DNA of 62,043 nt from Hydrogenophaga sp. (GCA_030653975.1 JAURYH010000042.1:1-62043); one strand, 5' to 3'. Counted from the stretch's first letter, positions 10,148 through 20,574 are shown. The notes: generated from the sequence alone by a model not told the origin. Translations and numbers: made by a program.

Positions 10148-11937
10148 TCACCGCGTGGACAGGGACGGCGGGTCCGCCTGGGAGAGGCCGGGGCGGGTCA
10201 TGCCGGGCACCGAGTCGGCCACGGGGTAGGCCAGGCTTTGTTGTGCGGGCCGCCCGCCCGCTGTCGCGCTGGGCAGGAGCACAAAGAATTCGTTGCCTTC
10301 GCGCAGGTCGAGCCGGCTGCGCTGGTAGGCGATCTGCGCCCCGTAGCGCTCGCAGAGTTCCCGGCAGATGTACAGGCCCAGGCCACTGGAGCGGCTCTCG
10401 GAAGAAAAGAAGGGCTCGAACAGGTGGCGCAACACGCTGGCCTCCAGTGGTGCGCCATCGCTCCAGACCGACAGGCGCACGCGGTCTGTGCCGCCGGGCT
10501 GCGTGATGACGCGGATGGAGGAGCGCTGACCGCTGGCATGGCGCAGTCCAGCAGGTTGATCAGCAGGCGCCGCAGGTGCTCGGGATCGAAGCTCACATGG
10601 GCTTGCGGCGCGTGCAGGTGCACGCCCAGGACGCCCTGAATCTGGTTCTGGCGGTTCCATTCGTGCGTGATCTGGCGCATGGTCGGATCCAGCGGCAGCG
10701 CCGACGCGTACGCCCCGTCCTGAAGCGGTTGGGCGCGCGCCACGTTGAGAATGTCGTCCACGATGCGCGCGAGCCGCTGGGCGTTCTGCTCGATCATGCG
10801 CGTGAGCCGCTTCTGCCCGGGTTCGTTCACCTCTTCGTCGAGCAGCGCGTTGGCCTGGGTGATGGCCGACAGCGGGTTGCGGATTTCGTGTGCCACGGCC
10901 GCCGACATGCGACCCATGGCGGCCAGCTTTTCGGTACGCACGCGGGCCTCGACTTCGCGCAGGTCCTCCAGGAACAGCACGCACAGCGCGGCCTGCGTCT
11001 GGCCCGGGGTGCGCGTGAGACGGGTGCGAGCGAAAAACCGGTGCGAGGTGAATTCGTCGATGTCGATGCGCACCTCGGACTCCAAGGGGTGTCCGAGCGC
11101 GAAGCTCTCGGACACCAACTGGGACAGCCCTTCCCACCCGTGGCGTGCCGACAGCAGCAGTTTGACCGCATGGGGGTAGTGCTCGCCCATGAGCATGGCC
11201 TTGGCCGCCGGATTGGCGTTGCGCACCACGCCGTGCGGGTCCACCACCAGCACGCCTTCGCTCAGGCTCTCGATCACCAGTTCGTTGACCTGGGCCTGCG
11301 CGCGGGCAGCGGCCTGGCTGCTCTGGGCCAGCACTTCTTCCCGGGCGAGTCTCACGGCGAGCTGGTTGGCCAGCAGGGCCACGATGAAGAAGCCCGTGCC
11401 CGTCAGACCCGACTGCAGGAAGCGCGAGGTGGACACCTCGCTGAGCAGCGGCGCACTCGCGGCTGCTTCGCCGAGCAGGAACAGTGTGACGCTCGCGGCC
11501 GTGGCGAGCGCCAGCGTCATCGAACCCATGACAGCCGCCAGCAGGACCGGCAAGGCAAACAGGGGCGTGTAGTTGAGGCCCCCTTGCTGGAACAACTGCA
11601 GCAGGCCGAACACCAGCAGGTCGATGCCAATGGTCAGGGGCCATTGCAGGCTGACCGCTTTCCCGGGGTTGTCGACACGCCACCAGACCATCATGGCCAG
11701 CGCGGCGGTGAGGTGCAGCGCGCTGACCAGCACCAGCCAGTTCGGGCCACCGCTGTGGTTGAGCCGCTCGAAGACCTGCAGCGCCAGCAAGACGGCGGCG
11801 ATGAAGGCACGGGCCCGCATGAAGGCGCGCCACAAACGCTCGAAGGCGTGGCGCCGCTGTTCGCGCCCCAGCGATCCGTGCTCCTCATAGGAGGAGAACC
11901 AGGAGGGCGCGAAACTGGGGTGAGGGTCCTGGGCCAT
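10148..11937 (-). pseudogene. pilS: PilS sensor histidine kinase, frameshifted in the N-box
   Basis: Membrane sensor kinase for PilR: about six hydrophobic segments in residues 40-195, a PAS domain about 220-330, and a dimerisation domain with H350 in AAVAHEIRNPLSAI. The frame is intact to D464 (RRLLINLLD). There the expected N-box Asn-Ala is missing and the kinase continues in another frame, starting LRHASGQRSS and including the G2-like SSGLGLYICRELCERYG, to a stop at 10148. The reading fits loss of 7 nt at about 10546. The unshifted frame gives ~120 unrelated residues and stops at 10198. Without the N-box Asn, ATP binding should fail. The 11937 ATG was chosen; a GTG 21 bp upstream is possible. 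Sequencing error cannot be excluded. Confidence 0.8.
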
Positions 11938-11967
11938 GTTCGTTTTTGCCTGGCGCACAGGCCCGGA

Positions 11968-12207
11968 TCAGCTGCCCTGGCGCTCGTGCGACGCGCGGTG
12001 TTCGGCGCAGCAGTAGGCGCCTCGGGGGCCTTTGATGGCCTCGTTCTCAGGCAGGTGCGCGCCACATTGCAGGCAGGCCACCATGGCCACTGGCGGGAGG
12101 GGCTTTCGGGGTGCAGGGGCTTGCGCACGGTCAGCGTCCTGCGAGCGGTTGTTGCGCCAGACCCAGAACGCCACCAGGACCACGGCCAGTACGAGCAAAA
12201 ATTTCAT
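11968..12207 (-). CDS. PP0621 family small membrane-anchored zinc-ribbon-like protein
   Basis: 79 aa. One N-terminal membrane helix (KFLLVLAVVLVAFWVW) is followed by a basic Pro-rich linker and a four-cysteine/histidine module (ACLQCGAHLP ... GAYCCAEHRASH) that looks metal-binding. Such proteins occur upstream of pilS in betaproteobacteria and pseudomonads; the function is unknown. It reads into pilS with a 30-bp gap and is probably part of the same transcript. Confidence 0.75.
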   Translation of the reverse strand: MKFLLVLAVVLVAFWVWRNNRSQDADRAQAPAPRKPLPPVAMVACLQCGAHLPENEAIKGPRGAYCCAEHRASHERQGS

Positions 12208-12242
12208 GTCAGTTTTTCACGGCGCCGAAGCGCCATCCGCAT

Positions 12243-12348
12243 CGCATGAATCGGTTCAACCCAGAGGCACCGCCGGGCCGGCTTTGCCGGACGGCCAGTG
12301 CCGCCCCCCTTGAGGGGGGTGACGCGAAGCGGCGCGGGGGGTGTTTCA
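12243..12348. repeat. dispersed GC-rich intergenic repeat, copy A
   Basis: Contains GCCGGGCCGGCTTTGCCGG, a CCCCCC-TTGA-GGGGGG hairpin and GCGAAGCGGCGCGGGG. Related copies, in either orientation, are at about 24245, 30352, 40817, 55511, 59643 and 61890, all in gaps. The inner hairpin could end transcripts from the converging side. Confidence 0.75.
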
Positions 12349-12350
12349 TC

Positions 12351-13151
12351 CTAGGCACGCTGCAGCACGACTTCGAGAACGAAGCGGGAGCCGGCATACC
12401 CGAGCAGCAGAAAGCCCGCACCGACGTAGAGCGTGCGCACCGCGGTCTGGCCGCGCCAGCCCAGTCGCCAGCGGCCGATCAGCAAGATGCCCATGGTCAG
12501 CCAGGCCAGCACCGAAAAAGCCGTCTTGTGGTCCCAGACCCAGCCGTGGTCGAGCGAGTCCGAAAACCACCAGCCGGCCAGCAGCGTGGCGCTGAGCAGC
12601 GCGAAACCGGCCGCCACGAACCGGAACGTGAGACGCTCCAGGGTCAGCAGCGGCAGGGTCGTGTCGGCCGCGGCGCCCAGGCGCATGGACTTTTCAGCCC
12701 GCTGCATCATCCATGCGTGCACCACGGCCACGGCAATGAGCCCGTAGGAGGCGATGCCGAGCGCCCAGTGCAGGGGCAGCCAGCTCGACCGCAGGGCCGG
12801 GTAGGGCGAGCCGGGAAACACCAGGGCCAGCAACACCGCCACGGAGCCCAGCACGGCCAGCGTCCAGCGCGCGCGCATCTGGGGATACAGCCGGCTCTCC
12901 ACCAGATACACCGTCAGGACCAGCCAGGCGGTGACCGAGAGCGCGGGTGCAAAGCCAAAACGGGGGGGGTGTTCGAACAGGCCCGATGCGAGCACGAGCA
13001 GGTGCAGCAGCCAGGCAACGGCCAGCACGCCGCGGGTTTGAGCGGCACTCAGGCGCGGGTGGCCCCAGGCCAGCACGGCGTACGCCAGCGCCGCCACCGC
13101 AGACAGCAGGGCAGCGGGCGGGTTCGTCGACAGGGTGGGCAACAGGTTCAT
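12351..13151 (-). CDS. CcsA/YpjD-like cytochrome c assembly family membrane protein
   Basis: 266 aa, about eight transmembrane helices. The GWVWDHKTAFSVLAW segment is a diverged version of the WWD-type haem-handling motif of the CcmC/CcsA family, with conserved His in LHLLVLASG and LHWALGIASYG. Homologues (YpjD/HemX-like) sit divergently next to ffh in many proteobacteria; they are annotated as cytochrome c assembly proteins, but a role in haem transport is not proven. The start ATG at 13151 was chosen over an upstream in-frame ATG because the hydrophobic N-terminus begins there. Divergent from ffh. Confidence 0.85.
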   Translation of the reverse strand: MNLLPTLSTNPPAALLSAVAALAYAVLAWGHPRLSAAQTRGVLAVAWLLHLLVLASGLFEHPPRFGFAPALSVTAWLVLTVYLVESRLYPQMRARWTLAVLGSVAVLLALVFPGSPYPALRSSWLPLHWALGIASYGLIAVAVVHAWMMQRAEKSMRLGAAADTTLPLLTLERLTFRFVAAGFALLSATLLAGWWFSDSLDHGWVWDHKTAFSVLAWLTMGILLIGRWRLGWRGQTAVRTLYVGAGFLLLGYAGSRFVLEVVLQRA

Positions 13152-13191
13152 CGGATCAGCGCGGTACGCAGCAGGCGGCACAGGGCACGGC

Positions 13192-13197
13192 TAAAAT
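13192..13197 (+). promoter_or_regulatory. putative -10 element for ffh
   Basis: TAAAAT in the context GGCTAAAATCA, 130 bp before the ffh start and outside the divergent gene. The same context precedes ychF and yqgE in this window. No convincing -35 is seen. Confidence 0.35.
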
Positions 13198-13328
13198 CAT
13201 CTGCACAGTTTAACGGTCTTGCCCGGACCGGGTTCGCCGGGTACCGGCCAGTCCATCCGGGACGCGCGGGCCTCCCGTCCGACCCGTCGCCGCCCTTCCC
13301 GGCGCCCACCAGCACACCCGAGCACACC

Positions 13329-14699
13329 ATGGCATCAGCCCTCTCAGAACGTCTCTCACGCATCGTCAAGGAAATGCGCGGCCAGGCCCGCATCACCGAA
13401 GGCAATGTCGCCGACATGCTGCGCGAGGTGCGCATGGCCTTGCTGGAAGCCGACGTGGCGCTGCCGGTGGTGCGCGACTTCATCGCCCGCGTGAAAGAAA
13501 AGGCGCTGGGCCAGGAGGTGATCGGTTCGCTCTCGCCGGGGCAGGCGATGGTGAGCATCGTCAACCGCGAGCTGGCCGCCACCATGGGCGAGGGCGTGTC
13601 CGACATCAACCTGGCGGCCCAGCCGCCGGCGGTGATCCTGATGGCCGGTCTGCAGGGTGCCGGTAAAACGACGACCACCGCCAAGCTGGCCAAGCACCTG
13701 ATCGAGAAGCGCAGGAAGAAGGTGCTCACGGTCTCGGGTGACGTCTACCGACCGGCCGCCATCGAACAGCTGAAGACGGTGACCGCGCAAGCTGGCGCCG
13801 AGTGGTTCCCGAGCACGCCCGAGCAGAAGCCGGTGGACATCGCGCGCGCCGCGATCGACTACGCGCGCAGGCACTATTTCGACGTGCTGCTGGTCGACAC
13901 CGCCGGCCGCCTGGCGATCGACGAAGCGCTGATGCGCGAGATCCAGGAACTGCACGCGGTGCTGAACCCGGTGGAGACCCTGTTCGTGGTGGACGCCATG
14001 CAGGGCCAGGATGCGATCAACACCGCCAAGGCGTTCAAGGATGCGTTGCCGCTGACTGGCATCATTTTGACCAAGCTCGACGGCGATTCGCGCGGCGGCG
14101 CGGCGCTCTCGGTGCGCAGCGTCACCGGCGTGCCGATCAAGTTCGCCGGTGTGTCCGAAAAGATCGACGGCCTGGAGGTGTTCGACGCCGAACGCCACGC
14201 CGGCCGCATCCTGGGCATGGGCGACATCCTGGCGCTGGTCGAGCAGGTCACGGCCGGCGTGGATATGGCCTCGGCGCAGAAGCTGGCCGCCAAGGTCAAG
14301 AGTGGTGAAGGTTTTGACCTCAACGACTTTCTCGACCAGATCCGCCAGATGAAACAGATGGGGGGACTCTCCAGCCTGATGGACAAGCTGCCCAGCGCCA
14401 TGACCGCCAAGGCCGGTCAGGTGGACATGGACCGCGCGGAAAAAGACATCAAACGCAAGGAAGGCATCATCTGCAGCATGACGCTCAGGGAGCGCAGCAG
14501 GCCCGAACTCATCAAGGCCACGCGCAAGCGCCGCATCGCCGCCGGTGCCGGCGTGCACGTGCAGGAGGTCAACCGCCTGCTCAAGGAATTCGAGCAGATG
14601 CAGGGCATGATGAAGAAGATGAAGGGCGGCGGCCTCATGAAGATGATGAAGCGCATGGGCGGCATGAAGGGCATGCCCAAGCTGCCCGGCATGGGTTGA
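13329..14699 (+). CDS. ffh: signal recognition particle protein Ffh (SRP54)
   Basis: 456 aa SRP GTPase that binds signal sequences of nascent membrane proteins together with 4.5S RNA and docks on FtsY. N domain (SERLSRIVKEMRGQARITE), G domain with LQGAGKTTTTAKLAKHL, DTAGRL and TKLDGDSRGGAALS, and a methionine-rich M domain ending MKGMPKLPGMG. Length is normal. The start ATG at 13329 matches the family N-terminus; the upstream open frame is non-coding leader and antisense of the neighbour. No strong ribosome binding site is visible. Confidence 0.96.
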   Translation: MASALSERLSRIVKEMRGQARITEGNVADMLREVRMALLEADVALPVVRDFIARVKEKALGQEVIGSLSPGQAMVSIVNRELAATMGEGVSDINLAAQPPAVILMAGLQGAGKTTTTAKLAKHLIEKRRKKVLTVSGDVYRPAAIEQLKTVTAQAGAEWFPSTPEQKPVDIARAAIDYARRHYFDVLLVDTAGRLAIDEALMREIQELHAVLNPVETLFVVDAMQGQDAINTAKAFKDALPLTGIILTKLDGDSRGGAALSVRSVTGVPIKFAGVSEKIDGLEVFDAERHAGRILGMGDILALVEQVTAGVDMASAQKLAAKVKSGEGFDLNDFLDQIRQMKQMGGLSSLMDKLPSAMTAKAGQVDMDRAEKDIKRKEGIICSMTLRERSRPELIKATRKRRIAAGAGVHVQEVNRLLKEFEQMQGMMKKMKGGGLMKMMKRMGGMKGMPKLPGMG

Positions 14700-14718
14700 C
14701 CGAAGTCAAGTGAGGGGC

Positions 14719-15372
14719 ATGATCAGCGGCCCATACTCCGTGCCCATGCTGACTGGTATCGAAATTGCGCTGGCCTTGGCCTGCATGGTGATGGCTTTGT
14801 GGTTCCGCCCCTGGCGCATGCTGGCGGGCCCGCTGCTCACGCCTGCGCTGGCTGCGCTCGTTCTGTTGCCGTGGCTCTGGCTGTTGCCTCAGAAGATGCC
14901 GCAAGGCCTTCAGGTGCAGCTTTCGGGCGCCTGCCTGCTGGTCCTGATGCTGGGCTGGCCGCTGGCGGTGCTGGTGCTGTCGGGGGTGGTGCTGGCCGTG
15001 TGGCTGCTGGGCCACTCGGATCTGGCTGCCGCCTTGTCCCAGTGGGTCTGGATCGGTCTGGTGCCGGCCACGCTGGCGCTGGGTATCGGGGCGTTGCTGC
15101 GCCGCTGGCTGCCGCCGAATCCCTTTGTCTACACCCTGGGACGGGGCTTCATGGGCACCGCTGCGTCGGTGTTTCTGTCGGGCGTGCTGCTGGAAGCCGC
15201 CCACCAGTGGACCGGTGGTGCCGCTCAAGAGCAGGCGCTGGTGGCGCGCTGGCTCATGGCCTGGGGCGATGCCTTTCTGACGGGCATGTTCAGCGCCATC
15301 TTCGTTGCCTTTGCGCCGCAATGGCTGGCCACTTGGTCCGACGAGCGCTATCTCCAATCACCGAAGCCCTGA
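14719..15372 (+). CDS. CbiM/COG3235-like integral membrane protein, function unknown
   Basis: 217 aa, about six to seven transmembrane helices. The GRGFMGTAASVFLSG and RWLMAWGDAFLTGMFSAIFVAF helices resemble the CbiM-related family often annotated as energy-coupling-factor permeases. The N-terminal metal-binding motif of true CbiM is absent and no ATPase or Q component is nearby, so transport is only a guess. Starts are possible at 14710 (GTG), 14719 (ATG) and 14746 (ATG, MLTGIEIALA, where the hydrophobic part begins). It follows ffh by about 20 bp and is probably co-transcribed. Confidence 0.6.
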   Translation: MISGPYSVPMLTGIEIALALACMVMALWFRPWRMLAGPLLTPALAALVLLPWLWLLPQKMPQGLQVQLSGACLLVLMLGWPLAVLVLSGVVLAVWLLGHSDLAAALSQWVWIGLVPATLALGIGALLRRWLPPNPFVYTLGRGFMGTAASVFLSGVLLEAAHQWTGGAAQEQALVARWLMAWGDAFLTGMFSAIFVAFAPQWLATWSDERYLQSPKP

Positions 15373-15410
15373 ACGTTGGCCGGGCTTTTCGCCCGGCTCG
15401 GCGCCCGCCA

Positions 15411-17408
15411 TCAGGCGGTTTTGAGCAGCGACAGGCGCGAGGCGTGGCGCCAGGCCCGGCGCAGCACGGCCGGTGACCACGACTCTTCCGGGATCAGCAA
15501 GGCGCCACGTGCGCGCATCCAGGCACCGAGAGCGACGTGACCGGTGGCCACGGTGAACGGCACCGCCAGGAGCAGCGGCAGGGTCACCGGCAGCATCCAG
15601 ACCAGGGCTTCGGTGTTCAACGAGGCCACACCGAACACCAGCACGCCGATGACGGCTGCGATCGGAGCCAGCTGGGCAAACGCGCCGCGCCAGGCCACGC
15701 CCACCGCTTCCCGGGGTGGGGACTTCCAGTCGAGCTGGATGCCGGTGACGGCGACCAGCACGAACAGCGAGTGCGCGACCATGCGGATGGGCGCCTGGAG
15801 CAGGGCCAGGGCGCTTTCCAGCAAGGCGCTGGACAGCAGGATGCCGGTGCCGCCGAAGCCTTTTTGTTCACCTTTGAGGAACACCGCCATCAGGCCCAGC
15901 AGGCGGGGCAGGAACAGCAGGCACAGCGTCCAGATCCACAGACCCAGGCGTTCGCTGGACGGGTCGTACCAGCCCGGCAGCTGGCTCGGGTCGGCCACGA
16001 ACAGGGCGGTGCCGAAGGCCAGGAAGGCCAGCCACATCGGGGCCGACAGGTAGGACATGGCGCCGATGGCGAACATGGAACGGTGCACGCGGTGGATGCC
16101 GGGCTCGGCCATCAGGCGCGAGTTCTGCAGGTTGCCCTGGCACCAGCGGCGGTCGCGCTGCAGTTCGCTCAGCAGATCGGGCGGTTGCTGTTCGTAGCTG
16201 CCGGTGAGGTCGGACACCAGCCACACGTGGTAGCCGGCACGGCGCATCAGGGCCGCTTCCACGAAATCGTGCGACATGATGCCGCCGGACATGCCACCTT
16301 GACCCGCGATGGGGGCGAGGGCGCAATGCTGCATGAAGGGTTCGACACGGATGATGGCGTTGTGGCCCCAGTAGTGCGATTCACCGAGCTGCCAGAACTG
16401 CATGCCGAGGGTGAACAGGCGGCCCGTGACGCGCGAACCGAACTGTTGTGCGCGCGCGTGCAGCGTGGCGTGACCGATGGCCTGCGTGGCGGTCTGGATG
16501 ATGCCGGCGCTCGGATTCGCCTCCATCAGCTTGACCATGGACACCAGGCAACTGCCACTCATGACACTGTCGGCGTCGAGCACCACCATGTGGTCGTAGT
16601 CCTTGCCCCAGCGGCGGCAGAAGTCGGCCACGTTGCCCGCCTTGCGGTGGGTGCGGCGCGTGCGCAGGCGGTAGTACACCTCGATCGGTGGCTGTCCGGC
16701 CTGCTCGGCCAGGGCCGCGCGCAAGGCTTCCCAGGCGCTGCGCTCGGCGGCGGCGATGGCGGGGTCGTAGCTGTCGGACAGCACGAAGACGTCGAACTGC
16801 CGGGCGTGGCCGGTGCCGATGAGCGATTCGCAGGTGGCGCGCAGACCGGCGAAGACGGTGGCCACATCTTCATTGCAGATGGGCATGATGATGGCGGTGC
16901 GTGCGTCGGGGTTGAGCGCGTGGTCGCGCACCGAGGCGGCGGTGAGGGTGTGGCGGTCACCGCGCAGCAGCACCCAGAAACCCATGAGCGCGGTCACGAA
17001 GCCGGTGACCACCCAGGCCGACAACACGGCGAACAGCACCAGCTGGGCCATTTGCAGCCAGGTGTGTTCGTCCTCCGGCTGGGCGCTGATGTACAGGCTG
17101 GCGGCCAGCACCGTGCTCAGCAGCGTCAGCAACACGAACACCGTGCGGCGCCGGTTGGCCGCGATTTCCCAGGCCTGTGGTTTCGGGAGACCGCTGGGGC
17201 GCACCTTGGGCGTGCGTGGGGGCAGCCACTGGCTGGCACCAGCCAGCACGGCGGTGCCGATGCTGTTCCAGAACCCCCGCCAGGGGCGCGGCGCCATGGA
17301 CCCGCGGTTGACCGGCGGGGCCGTCACCGCGTTCGGGTGGCGTTCCTCACGCAGCAGGCTGCGTCCGCTCAGGGGAGCGGTCACTCGGGCAGGAGTAGTT
17401 GTGTCCAT
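15411..17408 (-). CDS. opgH: glucans biosynthesis glucosyltransferase H
   Basis: 665 aa inner-membrane GT2 glycosyltransferase that makes the beta-1,2 backbone of osmoregulated periplasmic glucans from UDP-glucose. The N-terminal part has two helices (residues ~90-160); the cytosolic catalytic domain shows the DxD-type site in MVVLDADSVMSGS and the QxxRW-type motif ERQRDRRWCQGN region; several helices follow. It is shorter than E. coli OpgH, mostly at the N-terminus, as is usual in betaproteobacteria. The start ATG at 17408 overlaps the end of opgG by 28 bp, indicating one operon and coupled translation. Confidence 0.92.
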   Translation of the reverse strand: MDTTTPARVTAPLSGRSLLREERHPNAVTAPPVNRGSMAPRPWRGFWNSIGTAVLAGASQWLPPRTPKVRPSGLPKPQAWEIAANRRRTVFVLLTLLSTVLAASLYISAQPEDEHTWLQMAQLVLFAVLSAWVVTGFVTALMGFWVLLRGDRHTLTAASVRDHALNPDARTAIIMPICNEDVATVFAGLRATCESLIGTGHARQFDVFVLSDSYDPAIAAAERSAWEALRAALAEQAGQPPIEVYYRLRTRRTHRKAGNVADFCRRWGKDYDHMVVLDADSVMSGSCLVSMVKLMEANPSAGIIQTATQAIGHATLHARAQQFGSRVTGRLFTLGMQFWQLGESHYWGHNAIIRVEPFMQHCALAPIAGQGGMSGGIMSHDFVEAALMRRAGYHVWLVSDLTGSYEQQPPDLLSELQRDRRWCQGNLQNSRLMAEPGIHRVHRSMFAIGAMSYLSAPMWLAFLAFGTALFVADPSQLPGWYDPSSERLGLWIWTLCLLFLPRLLGLMAVFLKGEQKGFGGTGILLSSALLESALALLQAPIRMVAHSLFVLVAVTGIQLDWKSPPREAVGVAWRGAFAQLAPIAAVIGVLVFGVASLNTEALVWMLPVTLPLLLAVPFTVATGHVALGAWMRARGALLIPEESWSPAVLRRAWRHASRLSLLKTA

Positions 17409-18949
17409 GTTTCGCTCAGGGTGTCGTTCTGGTGTTGGAGAAAGGCGCGCAGTTCGACCGGGCGGCCCGGGTCGATGCGTTCCACGCGCAGGGTCACGCG
17501 CCAGGTGCGCGTGGCCGGATTGGGGTAGGCCAGGGCTTCGAGGACCCGGCCGTTGGCGTCGGCGCTCACCACCGCGCGCACCGGGGCACCGGGGGGCAGG
17601 GCCTCCAGCGCCGGACCAGCGAAGTCCAGCACGTACTGGGGTTGAAGCGCCTGTTCACTGACGCTCAGCCTGGTGTAGCCGTAGCCGCGGCGGCTCTGGG
17701 TGACCCAGGCCGAAGGAGGGCGCTGTTGCGCGTCGCCCTGCCAGGCCAGCTCGTAGGCGTACTCAAAGGGTTCGCCGGGCACGGGCAGGGTGGCGGGTAC
17801 CCAGTAGGCGACGATGTTGTCGTGCGTTTCGTCGGGCGTGGGCAACTGCACCAGTTCCACGCGGCCGGCACCCCAGTCGCCCAGCGGCTGGACCCAGGCG
17901 CTGGGGCGGCGTTCGTAGCGGGCTTCCACGTCTTCATAGCTGGCGAAGCTGCGGTCGCGCTGCATCAGGCCGAAGCCACGCGGCTGCTGCATGGCGAACG
18001 AACTGACCACCAGCTGGCGCGGGTTCTGCAGCGGGCGCCACAGCCACTCGCCGTCCCCGGTGACCATCATCAGGCCGTCGGAGTCGTGGACTTCCGGACG
18101 GAAGTCGGTGGCGCTGGGCTGGTTCTCGCCAAACAGGAACATGCTGGTCAGCGGGGCCAGGCCGAGCGTGTTCACCGGCGCCGAGCCCGGGCGCAGGTAG
18201 ACCCGGGCGTGCACGGTGACGGTGGTCTGGGCGCCCGGGCGCAGCACGAAGCGGTAGGCCCCGGTGCTGCGCGGCGACTCCAGCAGGGCGTAGACCGTGA
18301 TCTGCTTCGCGTCCGCCACCGGGCGTTCCAGCCAGAACTCGGTGAAGCGCGGGAATTCCTCACCGCTGCCGCCCACGGTGTCGATCGCGAGGCCACGGGC
18401 CGACAGACCGTACTGCTGGCTGGCGCCGAGGGCCCGAAAGTAGCTCGCGCCGAGAAAGGCCACGAGTTCGTCTTTGTAGGTTGCGGCGTTCAGCGGATGG
18501 TGCAGGCGGAAGCCGGCATAACCCAGGTCGCCCCAGGCCTTGGCGTCCACGGTGTTGCGGCCGAAATCGAAATCGGTGCCGCTGTAGGGCAGGTGCCGGA
18601 CGCCCTCGGGCGTGATTTCGTGGATGCGAACGGGTTGTGTCTGGTACAGGCCGAGATGGAAGAACTGGGCCTCGAAAGACCGCTTTTCAGTGCGCCAGAG
18701 CGACTGCTCGGGACGGAAGCGGATGTCGCGGACCTGGTCGTAGTCGAGGGCGGCGAGGTCCGCAGGCAGTTTGTCGCTGTTTTCGCTGTAGGGCGCCTGT
18801 GCGCGGGTCCGGGCCAGCTGGCTGAGGGTGTTCCAGTCAAAGCCCTGAGCTTGAGCGGAAGCCGCGGCCAGCATGGCCAGCAGCGCGATCAGCAGGGATC
18901 GGCTGCGCTGGACGCGGGGCGCTGGAAGCGGGTGAAAAGGGGTGGGCAT
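17381..18949 (-). CDS. opgG: periplasmic glucans biosynthesis protein OpgG
   Basis: 522 aa exported protein with a signal peptide (LLIALLAMLAAASAQA). It acts in the periplasm on the nascent glucan backbone made by OpgH. Family landmarks: YDQVRDIRFRPEQSLWR, FQ/RPEVHDSDGLMM, GRVELVQLPTPDETHDNIVAYW and a C-terminal Ig-like part. First gene of the opgG-opgH operon. The start ATG at 18949 has AAGG just upstream. A -24/-12 promoter ends only about a dozen bases before the start codon, so an mRNA made from it would be nearly leaderless. Confidence 0.92.
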   Translation of the reverse strand: MPTPFHPLPAPRVQRSRSLLIALLAMLAAASAQAQGFDWNTLSQLARTRAQAPYSENSDKLPADLAALDYDQVRDIRFRPEQSLWRTEKRSFEAQFFHLGLYQTQPVRIHEITPEGVRHLPYSGTDFDFGRNTVDAKAWGDLGYAGFRLHHPLNAATYKDELVAFLGASYFRALGASQQYGLSARGLAIDTVGGSGEEFPRFTEFWLERPVADAKQITVYALLESPRSTGAYRFVLRPGAQTTVTVHARVYLRPGSAPVNTLGLAPLTSMFLFGENQPSATDFRPEVHDSDGLMMVTGDGEWLWRPLQNPRQLVVSSFAMQQPRGFGLMQRDRSFASYEDVEARYERRPSAWVQPLGDWGAGRVELVQLPTPDETHDNIVAYWVPATLPVPGEPFEYAYELAWQGDAQQRPPSAWVTQSRRGYGYTRLSVSEQALQPQYVLDFAGPALEALPPGAPVRAVVSADANGRVLEALAYPNPATRTWRVTLRVERIDPGRPVELRAFLQHQNDTLSETWTQLLLPE

Positions 18950-18960
18950 GCCTTGATAAG

Positions 18961-18976
18961 GGCAAACCCTGTGCCA
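18961..18976 (-). promoter_or_regulatory. sigma-54 (-24/-12) promoter for opgGH
   Basis: On the minus strand the sequence is TGGCAC-AGGGT-TTGCC; consensus is TGGCAC-N5-TTGCA. The GG and GC dinucleotides have the obligatory 10-bp separation. All ten bases of TGGCAC/TTGC match. The predicted transcription start falls at about 18950, next to the opgG ATG. Confidence 0.65.
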
Positions 18977-18995
18977 GGTCTGAAAAATCCTTTTA

Positions 18996-19008
18996 AATCA
19001 ACTGGATA
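18996..19008. promoter_or_regulatory. IHF-like site
   Basis: AATCAACTGGATA matches WATCAANNNNTTR at 12 of 13 positions. It lies in the AT-rich stretch between the GlrR-type enhancer and the -24/-12 promoter, where DNA bending is needed in sigma-54 systems. Confidence 0.45.
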
Positions 19009-19071
19009 TGAGCCGATTTTGATGCGGCTGGTCGGTTGGACGTCCCTGGGGCGGCCCTGGATGCCGGCTTT

Positions 19072-19089
19072 TGTCGTCGATCAGCGACA
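19072..19089. promoter_or_regulatory. GlrR-type enhancer (TGTC-N10-GACA)
   Basis: TGTCGTCGATCAGCGACA is a near-perfect dyad and fits TGTC-N10-GACA, the site bound by E. coli GlrR (QseF) upstream of glmY. It lies about 100 bp upstream of the -24/-12 promoter of opgG and just beyond the 3' end of glrR itself. The motif alone would occur about once per 65 kb by chance; the arrangement is what supports it. Confidence 0.55.
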
Positions 19090-19106
19090 GGACGGCAGGT
19101 GCTGGC

Positions 19107-19134
19107 AAAAAAACCGAGTCAGATCAACGGTTTT
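19107..19134 (-). terminator. terminator of the miaB-glrKR transcript
   Basis: On the minus strand, AAAACCG and CGGTTTT form a 7-bp stem around an 11-nt loop, followed by a T run. It lies six bases after the glrR stop and separates this operon from opgGH. Confidence 0.65.
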
Positions 19135-19140
19135 GGGTTG

Positions 19141-20570
<1,430 letters not shown>

Positions 20571-20574
<4 letters not shown>

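Noticed and set aside
10148..11833. 561-codon frame over pilS as a separate gene
   Set aside because: Only its last ~120 codons resemble anything (the kinase C-terminus); the first part is an out-of-frame shadow of PilS. It reflects the frameshift rather than a second gene.
18950..19140. A GlmY/GlmZ-like sRNA gene next to glrR
   Set aside because: The sigma-54 promoter points directly into opgG with no room for an RNA, and no GlmY-like hairpin series is visible.
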